A DNA stretch of 64,000 bases. Source: Aequorivita sp. GTDB lineage: Bacteria > Bacteroidota > Bacteroidia > Flavobacteriales > Flavobacteriaceae. The DNA lies in assembly GCA_024637015.1 (NCBI GenBank), contig JAGXGE010000008.1, forward strand, positions 1 through 64,000, given 5' to 3'. A model generated the notes under the pieces. The model was not told the DNA's origin, searched no databases, and saw nothing but the letters and a program-made list of their open reading frames with translations. Below, piece by piece: positions 35,441 to 44,260 of this stretch (its first letter is position 1; each line of letters begins with the position of its first letter). A program made the translations under genes and the position numbers.

Positions 35441-36397
35441 ATGTCGCTCATTAAAAGCAATTATAAACCTACATTCCCTTTTAAAAACGGACACTTCTCC
35501 ACTATTTATTCCGCCAAACTTCGTCCTTCGCCACGTTTAATCCAAGAGCGCGAACGCATACAATTGTTCGATGGCGATTTTATGGACATCGATTGGTCTT
35601 TTGCTAAAAAGCCTTCACAAAAAGTAACAATCCTGCTTCACGGTTTGGAAGGAAACGCCCAGCGAACCTATATGAAAGGTCAGGCTAGGATTTTAAACCA
35701 AAATGGCTGGGATGCCGCTGCCGTAAATTTCAGGGGCTGTAGCGGGGAGGCAAATATTTCCTATCAATCATACAACGCAGGAAAAACAGACGATTTGGAA
35801 GCGGTTATCAATTCGATTCTTAAAAAGGATAAATACAGTGAAATTGTTTTGGTGGGTTTCAGCCTTGGAGGAAACTTACTTTTGAAATATTTGGGCGAAC
35901 GCAAATCTTTTCCGAAAGAAATTAAAAGGGCCGTCGCCATTTCAACTCCATTGAGTTTGAAAGGTTCTTTGGAATCCCTGAATGATTTTTCCAATTGGGT
36001 GTATCGAAATTCCTTTCTGATAAATCTTCGGAAAAAATACAAAACCAAAATGAAGGATTTTCCTGAAAAAATGACCCCTTCAGATTATAAAAAAATTACC
36101 TCGCTATTACAATTCGACAATGTTTATACCGCACCAGCACACGGATTTAAAGATGCTTTTGACTATTACGAAAAGAATAGCAGCCTACAATTTCTTCCGA
36201 ATATTGAAATTCCAGTCTATATTTTGAATGCCGAAAACGACAGTTTCCTTTCTTCAGATTGTTATCCAATAGCATTGGCTTCAAAAATGAAAAACCTCTA
36301 TCTAGAAATACCAAAATATGGTGGTCATGTGGGTTATCATCAAACCAATAAATTGTATTACAGTGAAGAACGAGTTGTGCAATTTTTTAAAGAATAA
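35441..36397 (+). CDS. YheT-family alpha/beta hydrolase
   Basis: This 318-residue protein fits the YheT/ABHD1-3 group: YKPTFPFKNGHFSTIYSAKLR at the start, LHGLEGNAQRTYMKG (oxyanion region), nucleophile Ser in GFSLGGNLLLKYLGE, Asp in LNAENDSFLSSD, and His in YGGHVGYH. It probably acts on lipid or ester substrates in the cytoplasm. It is a single gene. Confidence 0.88.
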   Translation: MSLIKSNYKPTFPFKNGHFSTIYSAKLRPSPRLIQERERIQLFDGDFMDIDWSFAKKPSQKVTILLHGLEGNAQRTYMKGQARILNQNGWDAAAVNFRGCSGEANISYQSYNAGKTDDLEAVINSILKKDKYSEIVLVGFSLGGNLLLKYLGERKSFPKEIKRAVAISTPLSLKGSLESLNDFSNWVYRNSFLINLRKKYKTKMKDFPEKMTPSDYKKITSLLQFDNVYTAPAHGFKDAFDYYEKNSSLQFLPNIEIPVYILNAENDSFLSSDCYPIALASKMKNLYLEIPKYGGHVGYHQTNKLYYSEERVVQFFKE

Positions 36398-36449
36398 TTT
36401 CCTTTTAAAACCCGCCCGCCTCACACTACTACCTCCCGCCTAATTTTCT

Positions 36450-36457
36450 TACCTTTG
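36450..36457 (+). promoter_or_regulatory. -7 promoter box of the yicC-gmk-nadD operon
   Basis: TACCTTTG, about 20 bases before ATG 36478, is surrounded by a locally C-rich stretch. Confidence 0.6.
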
Positions 36458-36477
36458 CCCTTCAATAAAACAGGAAT

Positions 36478-37335
36478 ATGATCCAATCCATGACGGGCTA
36501 CGGCAAAGAAGTTGTTCAGTTGCCATCCAAAACCATTACCATTGAAATTAAATCACTAAACAGTAAAGGGCTAGACCTTAACACTCGCGTTCCATCTACC
36601 TATCGTGAAAAAGAACTCGAAATTCGCGATTTGTTGGCAAAATCATTACAACGGGGAAAAGTGGATTTTTCACTTTACATTGAAGTTACGGGCGAAGAAG
36701 TTACAACCAAACTAAACGAAAGCGTTGTAAAACAATACATAAAACAGCTGGCAAATGTTGTAAATGCCGATCCAGTGGAGCTTTTAAAAATGGCGGTACG
36801 TATGCCCGATGCCTTAAAAACCGAACGTGAAGAAATTGACGAAAAAGAATATGAAGCAATTTTAAACGGAATCGATAAAGCGCTGGAAGCCATTAATAAA
36901 TACAGAACAGACGAAGGTTTAGTATTAGAAAACGACTTTTGGGAACGAGCTAAAACCATTTCAAAATTATTAGAAGACGTAATTGCTATAGATCCCGAAC
37001 GCGTAGATGCGGTAAAAGAAAGACTTCGAAAAGCAGTTTCAGATTTAAAAGAAAAGGTAGACGAGAACCGTTTTGAGCAGGAATTGATCTATTACCTTGA
37101 AAAATACGATATTACCGAAGAAAAGGTTCGTCTTAAGAACCACTTGGAATATTTTGAAGAAGCATTAAAATCACACGATTCCAATGGTAAAAAACTGGGT
37201 TTCATAACACAGGAAATAGGTCGTGAAATCAATACCATTGGCAGCAAAGCAAATTATGCACCGATGCAACAAGTAGTTGTACAAATGAAGGATGAGCTTG
37301 AAAAAATTAAGGAACAAGCCCTAAATGTTTTATAG
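36478..37335 (+). CDS. yicC: YicC/YloC-family endoribonuclease
   Basis: This 285-residue protein begins MIQSMTGYGKE, the family hallmark, and ends GFITQEIGREINTIGSKANYA...EQALNVL, also conserved. The E. coli and B. subtilis members act as endoribonucleases in RNA turnover. Its stop directly abuts the gmk ATG (37335/37336), so the genes form a coupled operon, an arrangement that recurs widely in bacteria. Confidence 0.93.
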   Translation: MIQSMTGYGKEVVQLPSKTITIEIKSLNSKGLDLNTRVPSTYREKELEIRDLLAKSLQRGKVDFSLYIEVTGEEVTTKLNESVVKQYIKQLANVVNADPVELLKMAVRMPDALKTEREEIDEKEYEAILNGIDKALEAINKYRTDEGLVLENDFWERAKTISKLLEDVIAIDPERVDAVKERLRKAVSDLKEKVDENRFEQELIYYLEKYDITEEKVRLKNHLEYFEEALKSHDSNGKKLGFITQEIGREINTIGSKANYAPMQQVVVQMKDELEKIKEQALNVL

Positions 37336-37908
37336 ATGGAAGGAGGAAAATTGATAGTGTTTTCGGCGCCTTCCGGAAGTGGAAAAACAACCATTGTACA
37401 GCATTTGTTGAAACAAGAAGACTTGAATTTAGAATTTTCCGTTTCCTGCACTTCTCGGGAAGCACGCGGTGATGAAAAGCATGGCGAGAATTACTATTTC
37501 ATTTCCTTGAAAGATTTTAAGCAACACATAAAAAACGATGATTTTTTAGAATGGGAAGAAGTGTATCGCGACAATTTTTACGGTACTTTAAAAAGTGAAG
37601 TAGAACGCATTTGGAGCCACGGAAAAAACGTGATTTTCGACATTGACGTTGTTGGCGGACTTCGGATAAAGAAGAAATATCCCGAAAAAACTTTAGCTGT
37701 TTTTGTAAAACCCCCGAGCATTGACGAGCTGAAAATTCGACTTAAAAAACGCAAGACAGAAAGCGATGAACGCATAAATATGCGCATTGCAAAAGCTTCG
37801 GTGGAGCTGGCAACAGCACCGCAGTTTGATTACATTATCAAAAACCACGATTTGGAAACCGCTTTAAACGAAGCACACGATTTGGTGGAAGGTTTTATAA
37901 AAGAATAA
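37336..37908 (+). CDS. gmk: Guanylate kinase
   Basis: This 190-residue enzyme has the P-loop FSAPSGSGKTTIV, the GMP-binding SCTSREARGDEKHGENYYFIS, and the lid region LKIRLKKRKTESDERINMRI. It converts GMP and ATP to GDP and ADP. It is the second gene of the yicC-gmk-nadD operon with no spacer after yicC and 18 bases before nadD. Confidence 0.97.
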   Translation: MEGGKLIVFSAPSGSGKTTIVQHLLKQEDLNLEFSVSCTSREARGDEKHGENYYFISLKDFKQHIKNDDFLEWEEVYRDNFYGTLKSEVERIWSHGKNVIFDIDVVGGLRIKKKYPEKTLAVFVKPPSIDELKIRLKKRKTESDERINMRIAKASVELATAPQFDYIIKNHDLETALNEAHDLVEGFIKE

Positions 37909-37926
37909 AAAATCAGCATTTAAAAT

Positions 37927-38517
37927 TTGAAATCTTCAAAAAAAATAGGACTCTATTTCGGCACCTTCAACCCCATTCACGTTGGGCACTTGATTATTGC
38001 CAACCACATGGTGGAGTTCAGCGATTTGGATGAAGTTTGGTTTGTGGTTACCCCACACAATCCGCTAAAGAAGAAAAAAACACTTTTGGAAGACCATCAT
38101 CGGCTTGCAATGGTTCGCATTGCTTTGGAAAACTATCCAAAATTGCAAGCAACTAATGTGGAATTTGATCTTCCACAACCCAATTATACTGTGAATACCT
38201 TGGCATATTTGGAAGAAAAATATGCTGAAAAGCATTTTTGTTTGATTATGGGCGAGGACAATTTGAAAAGTTTTCAGAAGTGGAAAAACTATGATGTAAT
38301 TCTTGAGCGATACTCAATTTATATTTATCCAAGAATTTCAGAAGGAACTGTGGAAACGCAATTTGACAATCACGAAAAGATAAAAAAGATTGACGCCCCA
38401 ATTATTGAGCTTTCATCAACTTTTATTCGAAAAGGTATAAAAGCAGATAAAAACATTCGGCCTATGCTTTCAGCTGAAGTTTGGGAATATTTGGATGAGA
38501 TGAATTTTTACAAATAA
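37927..38517 (+). CDS. nadD: Nicotinate-nucleotide adenylyltransferase
   Basis: This 196-residue protein has the nucleotidyltransferase motif GTFNPIHVGHLIIAN and the second signature IIELSSTFIRKGIKADKNIRPML. It makes nicotinate adenine dinucleotide in NAD synthesis. It begins with TTG 37927; no usable ATG precedes the GTFNP motif. It is the last gene of the operon. A weak GC-rich stem at about 38521-38552 follows without a T run. Confidence 0.95.
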   Translation: MKSSKKIGLYFGTFNPIHVGHLIIANHMVEFSDLDEVWFVVTPHNPLKKKKTLLEDHHRLAMVRIALENYPKLQATNVEFDLPQPNYTVNTLAYLEEKYAEKHFCLIMGEDNLKSFQKWKNYDVILERYSIYIYPRISEGTVETQFDNHEKIKKIDAPIIELSSTFIRKGIKADKNIRPMLSAEVWEYLDEMNFYK

Positions 38518-38686
38518 AAAACCGCCCCACCAAATTAACACTTGGGGAGCGGCCTCAACTAAATAACCAACCAAAATCATTGAAACTACATCCGTATTGA
38601 TCTAAAATTTCATCTCAATAATCAAAGGCCATAACGCCAAAAAATATATAAACATTGTACAACCACTCTTAAGCTACTGTTAAATC

Positions 38687-38716
38687 TTTCAGTAAGATTA
38701 GAATTGTGTACTTTTG
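38687..38716 (+). promoter_or_regulatory. Promoter of gpsA
   Basis: TTTC (38687-38690), 18 bases, TACTTTTG (38709-38716) fits the Bacteroidetes consensus. The leader to ATG 38806 would be about 85 bases and holds a 20-codon reading frame (38751-38813). Confidence 0.6.
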
Positions 38717-38805
38717 AAATGCCCATAAAATATTAACAAAATAGAAGAAGATGTATAATCTGGGCATTCAATCTACCAAGCTATCAAATATTATAATTAA
38801 ATTAA

Positions 38806-39810
38806 ATGTCTGAAAAACCAAAATTTGCGGTCATCGGCGGCGGAAGCTGGGCCACGGCAATTGTAAAAATGCTCTGCGAAAATCTTGACCAAGTGGGTTG
38901 GTATATGCGCAGTAAATCTTCTGTAGATTTTATAAAGAAGCACAGCCACAATCCCAACTATTTAAGTTCGGTGGAATTCAATTTAAAGCAATTAAAACTC
39001 AGCAATGATATAAATGAAACCATCTCCAATGCTGACTGTCTTATTTTCGCAATTCCTTCAGCATTTCTTCATCAAGAGCTTGAAAAATTGACGGTTTCTT
39101 TGGAAGACAAAATTGTTTTTTCAGCCATTAAAGGAATTGTTCCCGAAACCAGCCTGATTGTTGGCGACCATTTCAATACCCATTATAAAGTGCCTTTCAA
39201 TAACATTGGCGTTATTTCTGGTCCCTGCCATGCAGAAGAAGTAGCATTGGAAAGGCTTTCCTATCTTACTATTGCAAGTGCAGATGACGAAAAAGCAAAA
39301 ATCGTTGCAAATGTTTTGAGCAGCGATTACATAAAATGTACCACCAGTGATGATGTTTTAGGGACAGAATATGCTGCAATGCTAAAAAACATTTACGCCA
39401 TTGCAGCGGGAATTGCGCACGGTCTTGGTTATGGCGACAATTTTCAAAGCGTTTTGATGAGCAATGCCATTCGCGAGATGAAGAAATACGTGAAAAAAGT
39501 TCATAAAATGAAACGCGATATCAATGATTCTGCTTATTTGGGCGATTTGTTGGTTACAGGTTATTCCGTTTTTAGCCGAAACCGTTTATTCGGAACAATG
39601 ATAGGGAAAGGCTACACAGTAAAAAGCGCCCAACTGGAAATGAGTATGATTGCTGAAGGTTATTACGCTACCAAAAGTGCTTATAATCTCAACCAGCAAA
39701 AGGGAAAGAAAAAAGCAAAAACCCCAATAATTGATAGTGTTTACGAAATTCTATACGAAAATAAAGACCCCAGAAAAACTTTTAAAAAATTGACTGATAA
39801 GTTAGATTAA
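38806..39810 (+). CDS. gpsA: NAD(P)H-dependent glycerol-3-phosphate dehydrogenase
   Basis: This 334-residue protein has the Rossmann start FAVIGGGSWATAIVKML, IFAIPSAFLHQELEKL, the ISGPCHAEEVALERLS stretch, and the catalytic segment AAMLKNIYAIAAGIAHGLGYGDN. It reduces dihydroxyacetone phosphate to glycerol-3-phosphate for phospholipid synthesis. It is monocistronic, with its own promoter and a perfect terminator palindrome. Confidence 0.96.
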   Translation: MSEKPKFAVIGGGSWATAIVKMLCENLDQVGWYMRSKSSVDFIKKHSHNPNYLSSVEFNLKQLKLSNDINETISNADCLIFAIPSAFLHQELEKLTVSLEDKIVFSAIKGIVPETSLIVGDHFNTHYKVPFNNIGVISGPCHAEEVALERLSYLTIASADDEKAKIVANVLSSDYIKCTTSDDVLGTEYAAMLKNIYAIAAGIAHGLGYGDNFQSVLMSNAIREMKKYVKKVHKMKRDINDSAYLGDLLVTGYSVFSRNRLFGTMIGKGYTVKSAQLEMSMIAEGYYATKSAYNLNQQKGKKKAKTPIIDSVYEILYENKDPRKTFKKLTDKLD

Positions 39811-39848
39811 AAAGAAAAGCCCCGTTAATTAACGGGGCTTTTCTTTTT
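39811..39848. terminator. Bidirectional terminator between gpsA and the prolyl oligopeptidase gene
   Basis: AAAGAAAAGCCCCGTTAA and TTAACGGGGCTTTTCTTT form a continuous perfect palindrome with A and T runs at its ends. Confidence 0.95.
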
Positions 39849-39852
39849 ATTT

Positions 39853-41997
39853 CTAAATTTTTTGCGGCAATTCTTCAAAACCCATATTGAAGATGGTAAA
39901 TCCAAAAATATCGGCATATTGCTCAATGGTTTTGCTCACGGGAGTTCCTGCTCCATGGCCAGCATCAGTTTCAATTCGGATTAAAACGGGATTGTTTCCA
40001 GCTTGCTTGGCCTGAAGTTCGGCGGCAAATTTAAAACTATGCGCGGGTACAACCCTATCATCGTGATCGCCAGTGGTAATTAAAGTTGCGGGGTATGAAA
40101 CGCCTTCTTTCACATTGTGTAATGGTGAATACCCTTTTAAATATTCAAACATTGCCTTACTGTCTTCCAAAGTTCCATAGTCATAAGCCCAACCCGCTCC
40201 AGCGGTGAAGGTGTGGTAACGCAACATATCCAAAACGCCCACTGCGGGAAGCGCTACTTTCATCAAATCGGGTCGTTGGGTCATTGTGGCGCCAACAAGC
40301 AAACCTCCATTAGAACCTCCGCGAATGGCCAAATAATCGTGTGATGTATAATTGTTTTTGATTAAATATTCAGCAGCAGCTATAAAGTCGTCAAACACGT
40401 TTTGTTTATTCATCTGTGTTCCGGCATTGTGCCATTTTTCTCCATATTCACCACCACCGCGCAAGTTTGGTACTGCATAAATACCACCTTGTTCCATCCA
40501 AACCGCGTTGGTAATACTAAAACTTGGAGTAAGGCTAATGTTGAACCCACCATACCCATAAAGGATCGTTGGGTTTTTACCGTCCATTTTAAGTCCCTTT
40601 TTATGAGTAATAATCATCGGGATTTTTGTTCCATCTTTTGAAGAGTAGAAAATCTGGTGGCTTTCATAATTCTCTGGATTGAAATCTATTTTAGGTTTGA
40701 TAAATAATTCAGAAGTACCTTTTGCAATGTCATATTTATAAATACTTCCAGGTGTTACATAATTAGTAAAGGAATAATAAAGCTCCTTCTCTTCCTTCTT
40801 TGTTCCAAAACCACCTGCAGAGCCTACCCCTGGAAGTTTAATTTCGCGAATGAGTTTACCGTCATAATCATATTGCATCACCTTCGAAATAGCGTCTACC
40901 ATATATTTCGCAAAAATGTACCCACCCCCTGTGCTGGGCAAAAGTACATTTTCCGTTTCAGGAAGAAAATCTTTCCAATTATCGGGAGTTGGATTTGAAG
41001 CATCGACGGTCACAATTTTACGATTGGGTGCATTTCTGTTGGTTACGATATAAAGTTTGGAATCCACATTTTCTAGCACAAAAGTATCAGAATCTGTGTT
41101 GTCCAAAATGGCAACAAATTTTGAATCGGGCTTGGTTAAATCTTTTATAAACAGTTTATTTCCAGTGGTGGAAGTACTCGCCCTGATTATTAAATAATTA
41201 TTGTCCTCGGTTACATTTGCACCAATATAGCGGTGTTTCTCTTCCGGTGTTGCACCAAAAATAACTTTATCATCACTTTGATGGGTTCCCATTTTATGGT
41301 AATAAACTTTGTGCTGATCAGTTTTTGCGGAAAGCTCGCTGCCCTTTGGCTTATCATAACTGGAATAGTAAAACCCTTCTTCGCCTTTCCAAGAAAGACC
41401 GCTGAATTTAATATCTCTAAGTGTATCGCCTACCAACTTTTTTGTTTCAGTATTCATCACGAGAACCTTGCGCCAGTCGCTACCGCCTTCTGAAATACTA
41501 TAGGCCAGTTTGCTGCCGTCTTTGGAAAAACTTGTTTCTCCCAACGAAATGGTACCATCCTCTTTAAATGTATTTGGATCTAAAAACACTTCAGCTGTTT
41601 TTGGATCTTCTCCAGTTTTATAACAGTAAATAGCATATTGGTTTTGCAGTCCGTCGTTTTTATAGAAATAGGTATAATTTCCTTCGTGGAAAGGCGCACT
41701 AACTTTTTCATAATTCCAAAGATTGGAAAGACGATTTTTTAAATCCTCGCGGAAAGGGATTTTTTCCAAATAACCAAATGTTACTTTATTTTCGGCTTTT
41801 ACCCAAGCTGCTGTTTCTGCACTTCGATCATCTTCAAGCCAGCGATATGGATCTTTCACTTCAACACCAAAATAGGTGTCCACGGTGTTTGTTTTTTCGG
41901 TTTGTGGATAGGTCACTGGAATTATTTCTTTTTTAGACTGTGCATTCCCACTAAACATATAAAGCACCACGATTACAGAAACGATTAAAAATTTCAT
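39853..41997 (-). CDS. Prolyl oligopeptidase (S9A), exported
   Basis: This 714-residue protein has a signal peptide (ends SGNAQ), then the S9A propeller domain ([18 protein letters not shown] at its start) and a C-terminal alpha/beta hydrolase domain. The triad is visible: Ser in [12 protein letters not shown], Asp in GDHDDRVVP, and His in DAGHGAG. It cleaves short proline-containing peptides in the periplasm. The signal peptide is characteristic of the bacterial periplasmic enzymes. Confidence 0.95.
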   Translation of the reverse strand: MKFLIVSVIVVLYMFSGNAQSKKEIIPVTYPQTEKTNTVDTYFGVEVKDPYRWLEDDRSAETAAWVKAENKVTFGYLEKIPFREDLKNRLSNLWNYEKVSAPFHEGNYTYFYKNDGLQNQYAIYCYKTGEDPKTAEVFLDPNTFKEDGTISLGETSFSKDGSKLAYSISEGGSDWRKVLVMNTETKKLVGDTLRDIKFSGLSWKGEEGFYYSSYDKPKGSELSAKTDQHKVYYHKMGTHQSDDKVIFGATPEEKHRYIGANVTEDNNYLIIRASTSTTGNKLFIKDLTKPDSKFVAILDNTDSDTFVLENVDSKLYIVTNRNAPNRKIVTVDASNPTPDNWKDFLPETENVLLPSTGGGYIFAKYMVDAISKVMQYDYDGKLIREIKLPGVGSAGGFGTKKEEKELYYSFTNYVTPGSIYKYDIAKGTSELFIKPKIDFNPENYESHQIFYSSKDGTKIPMIITHKKGLKMDGKNPTILYGYGGFNISLTPSFSITNAVWMEQGGIYAVPNLRGGGEYGEKWHNAGTQMNKQNVFDDFIAAAEYLIKNNYTSHDYLAIRGGSNGGLLVGATMTQRPDLMKVALPAVGVLDMLRYHTFTAGAGWAYDYGTLEDSKAMFEYLKGYSPLHNVKEGVSYPATLITTGDHDDRVVPAHSFKFAAELQAKQAGNNPVLIRIETDAGHGAGTPVSKTIEQYADIFGFTIFNMGFEELPQKI

Positions 41998-42019
41998 GGA
42001 TTTTAAATTTTAGGAATTG

Positions 42020-42027
42020 TAAATGTA
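42020..42027 (-). promoter_or_regulatory. Possible -7 box of the prolyl oligopeptidase gene
   Basis: TACATTTA on the minus strand is one mismatch from TAnnTTTG; a TTTG at 42048-42045 lies 17 bases upstream. Start codon at 41997. Confidence 0.4.
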
Positions 42028-42062
42028 CTGTTTTTCCCTTTAAACAAAATATGGTGCAATAG

Positions 42063-42090
42063 AAAAAGGCTTCCTTTTTGGAAGCCTTTA
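42063..42090 (-). terminator. Terminator of the DoxX-like gene
   Basis: AAAGGCTTCC (42065-42074) and GGAAGCCTTT (42080-42089) form a 10-bp stem with a 5-base loop; a U run follows on the minus strand. Confidence 0.88.
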
Positions 42091-42112
42091 ATTTAATAGA
42101 AATATTCATTTT

Positions 42113-42493
42113 TCAATGAAATAACGGTCTGTAAACTTTCCAGTGCTTATATATTAATATGGTGTTCAAAACCAATACCACCAAAGCCAAAATAAGGCCC
42201 GGAGTATCCATAAATAGATGGAATAGCAAAATATTTAACGTAATGGGCGCCAATAAAAGCAACGCAAATGAAACCCATTTATTAAACAACAACAGCAAAC
42301 CTATAAAGATTTCAAAAGTTCCAACAACTTTTAGAATGTAGCCTGAGTTGCTGAGTGAGTCAATAAAAATAGCCGCATCTCCTGTATAGATATGTGTTGG
42401 CATAAAATTGAAATTAATCAGCTTGCTAAGTCCAAAAAAGAGTAATCCCAAGCCTAAAATGATTCTCAGGATTTTAGTAAAAGTTGAATTCAT
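42113..42493 (-). CDS. DoxX-like small membrane protein
   Basis: This 126-residue protein has four hydrophobic segments with the DoxX pattern ILGLGLLFFGLSKLINF near the start and GTFEIFIGLLLLFNKWVSFALLLLAP in the middle. Members are inner-membrane proteins of unclear redox or sulfur function. A TATCTTTA sequence (42527-42520) may be its -7 box, directly beside the terminator of asd. It is a single gene with its own terminator. Confidence 0.83.
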   Translation of the reverse strand: MNSTFTKILRIILGLGLLFFGLSKLINFNFMPTHIYTGDAAIFIDSLSNSGYILKVVGTFEIFIGLLLLFNKWVSFALLLLAPITLNILLFHLFMDTPGLILALVVLVLNTILIYKHWKVYRPLFH

Positions 42494-42536
42494 AGGCTTT
42501 ACGTTTAAGGGTTAATCCTTAAAGATACAGAAAAAT

Positions 42537-42571
42537 AAAAAACGCACCTTCATTGAAAGTGCGTTTTTTTA
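42537..42571 (-). terminator. Terminator of asd
   Basis: AAAACGCAC (42539-42547) pairs with GTGCGTTTT (42559-42567), with further pairing in the loop and a U run on the minus strand. Confidence 0.88.
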
Positions 42572-42611
42572 ACAAAATTTTAAAAGTATTGCTCTTTTTT
42601 GTCTTAAAAAT

Positions 42612-43601
42612 CTAAATCAACTTGTTGTTTACCAAATATTCTGCGATTTGAACGGCATTGGTTGCAGCACCTTTCCTGAGGTTATCGCTCACTATCCACA
42701 TATTCAATGTATTGGGTTGCGTTTCATCACGACGAATTCTTCCAACAAAAACATCGTCTTTATCGTGTGCATAAATTGGCATAGGATAGGTATTGGTGTC
42801 TGGGTTGTCTTGAACTATTATCCCTGGGGTTTCGTGCAGTATTTTTCGAATATCACTCAGTTCAAAATCATTCTCAAACTGTACATTTACAGACTCGCTA
42901 TGTCCTCCAGCTGTTGGAATTCTTACTGCAGTAGCAGTAACTGAAAACGTACGATCATCCAATATTTTTTGAGGCTCACGTGCCAATTTCATTTCTTCTT
43001 TGGTATATCCGTTCTCTTCAAAAACATCACAATGTGGTAATGCATTTTTATGAATTGGGTAGGGATAGGCCATTTCGCCTTTTATACCAGCCATTTCGTT
43101 CTCCATTTGTTGAACGGCCTTTATACCAGTTCCGGAAACAGATTGATAGGTTGAAACCACAACCCTTTTCATTTTATATTTTTTGTGAAGTGGCGCCAAA
43201 GCCATAACTAATTGAATGGTGGAGCAATTCGGATTAGCGATTATTTTATCGTCTTTGGTCAACAAATGAGCATTAATTTCGGGAACGATCAGTTTTTTAT
43301 CGGCTTCCATGCGCCACGCAGAAGAGTTGTCTATTACCGTTGTTCCAACCTCAGCAAATTTTGGCGCCCATTCTATAGATGTGCTTCCGCCAGCTGAAAA
43401 AATAGCAATATGTGGTTTTGCAGCAACTGCTTCCTTCAAGCCAATTACTTTATGGGGTTCCCCTTTATAGGAAATTTCTTTTCCAACAGATTTTTCCGAA
43501 GCTACCAAAAGCAGTTCGTCAATAGGGAAGTTTCGTTCCTTCAGTACTTTCAACATTACTTCGCCAACCATTCCGGTGGCGCCAACCAAAGCTAATTTCA
43601 T
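42612..43601 (-). CDS. asd: Aspartate-semialdehyde dehydrogenase
   Basis: This 329-residue enzyme has the nucleotide-binding start LALVGATGMVGEVMLKVL, the catalytic cysteine in IIANPNCSTIQLVMAL, the SVSGTGIKAVQQMENE stretch, and the late histidine in PTAGGHSESV. It reduces aspartyl phosphate in the lysine, threonine and methionine pathway. The leader contains a strong GC-rich palindrome (43608-43625) six bases before ATG, and a TACTTTTG -7 box at 43653-43660. Confidence 0.96.
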   Translation of the reverse strand: MKLALVGATGMVGEVMLKVLKERNFPIDELLLVASEKSVGKEISYKGEPHKVIGLKEAVAAKPHIAIFSAGGSTSIEWAPKFAEVGTTVIDNSSAWRMEADKKLIVPEINAHLLTKDDKIIANPNCSTIQLVMALAPLHKKYKMKRVVVSTYQSVSGTGIKAVQQMENEMAGIKGEMAYPYPIHKNALPHCDVFEENGYTKEEMKLAREPQKILDDRTFSVTATAVRIPTAGGHSESVNVQFENDFELSDIRKILHETPGIIVQDNPDTNTYPMPIYAHDKDDVFVGRIRRDETQPNTLNMWIVSDNLRKGAATNAVQIAEYLVNNKLI

Positions 43602-43607
43602 ATGTTT

Positions 43608-43625
43608 TTCCCGCGCAGGCGGGAA
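43608..43625. repeat. REP-like GC-rich palindrome in the asd leader
   Basis: TTCCCGC-GCAG-GCGGGAA is a perfect 7-bp stem with a 4-base loop in an AT-rich leader, six bases before the asd ATG. Its form resembles dispersed TTCCCGC...GCGGGAA palindromes of Bacteroidetes genomes. It is the only copy I saw in this window. Confidence 0.6.
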
Positions 43626-43652
43626 TCTTTTTAATTAATACCTATTTGTTTG

Positions 43653-43660
43653 CAAAAGTA
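43653..43660 (-). promoter_or_regulatory. -7 promoter box of asd
   Basis: TACTTTTG on the minus strand, about 50 bases before the asd ATG; the transcript would include the GC-rich palindrome. Confidence 0.6.
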
Positions 43661-43686
43661 GTTTATAGCAAGTTATTTTTTCTGAA

Positions 43687-43733
43687 TAAAAAGAAAAAAA
43701 AGAACCCTCCTTCGCGTAAAGCTTCAGAGGGTT
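43687..43733 (-). terminator. Terminator of mscL
   Basis: AACCCTC (43703-43709) pairs with GAGGGTT (43727-43733); an A-rich run at 43687-43702 gives the U tract on the minus strand. Confidence 0.75.
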
Positions 43734-43770
43734 TAAGGTTAAAAATATGTAATGCAGCGGTGGCTGTAAA

Positions 43771-44181
43771 TTATTTTTTTCTAAGCTCGTCGCGGATTTC
43801 TTTTAATAAATCCACTTCTGATGGTCCTGGGTCTGGTGCAGGAGCTGCTTCTTTCTTGGCCCTTACTTTGGCGTATCCTTTTACAATCAAGAACAAAACA
43901 AAACCCACAATTACAAGATTAATGAGTGTATTGATCCATTTTCCCCACATTATAGCATTTTCAGGCTTAGTAACTTCACCATCAGGTCCTACTATAGCAG
44001 GATCCAACACATATTTAAGGTCGGCAAAATCCATTCCGCCGGTAAAATGCCCGACAATTGGCATAATCATATCATTTGTAAATCCTGTAACAACAAGCCC
44101 GACAGCTCCTGCTAGAATTACCGCAACGGTTAAGTCTACCACGTTGCCGGTCATAATAAAACCCCTGAATTCTTTTAACAT
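43771..44181 (-). CDS. mscL: Large-conductance mechanosensitive channel
   Basis: This 136-residue protein matches MscL: MLKEFRGFIMTGNVVDLTVAVILAGAVG (first helix and pore), the periplasmic loop, the second segment WINTLINLVIVGFVLFLIVKG, and the C-terminal helix EVDLLKEIRDELRKK. It opens under severe turgor stress. With the MscS-type channel at 15.5 kb it is the second mechanosensitive channel here. Confidence 0.97.
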   Translation of the reverse strand: MLKEFRGFIMTGNVVDLTVAVILAGAVGLVVTGFTNDMIMPIVGHFTGGMDFADLKYVLDPAIVGPDGEVTKPENAIMWGKWINTLINLVIVGFVLFLIVKGYAKVRAKKEAAPAPDPGPSEVDLLKEIRDELRKK

Positions 44182-44260
44182 GTTGATTGGTTTTTAGGAG
44201 TTAAGAGCCACTAATTTAATTAAAAAGAATTCATTTTTTTATAATTTTTCCAAATAGGGA

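Noticed and set aside
38521-38552. Stem-loop after nadD as an intrinsic terminator
   Set aside because: Pairing is imperfect and there is no T run on the plus strand.
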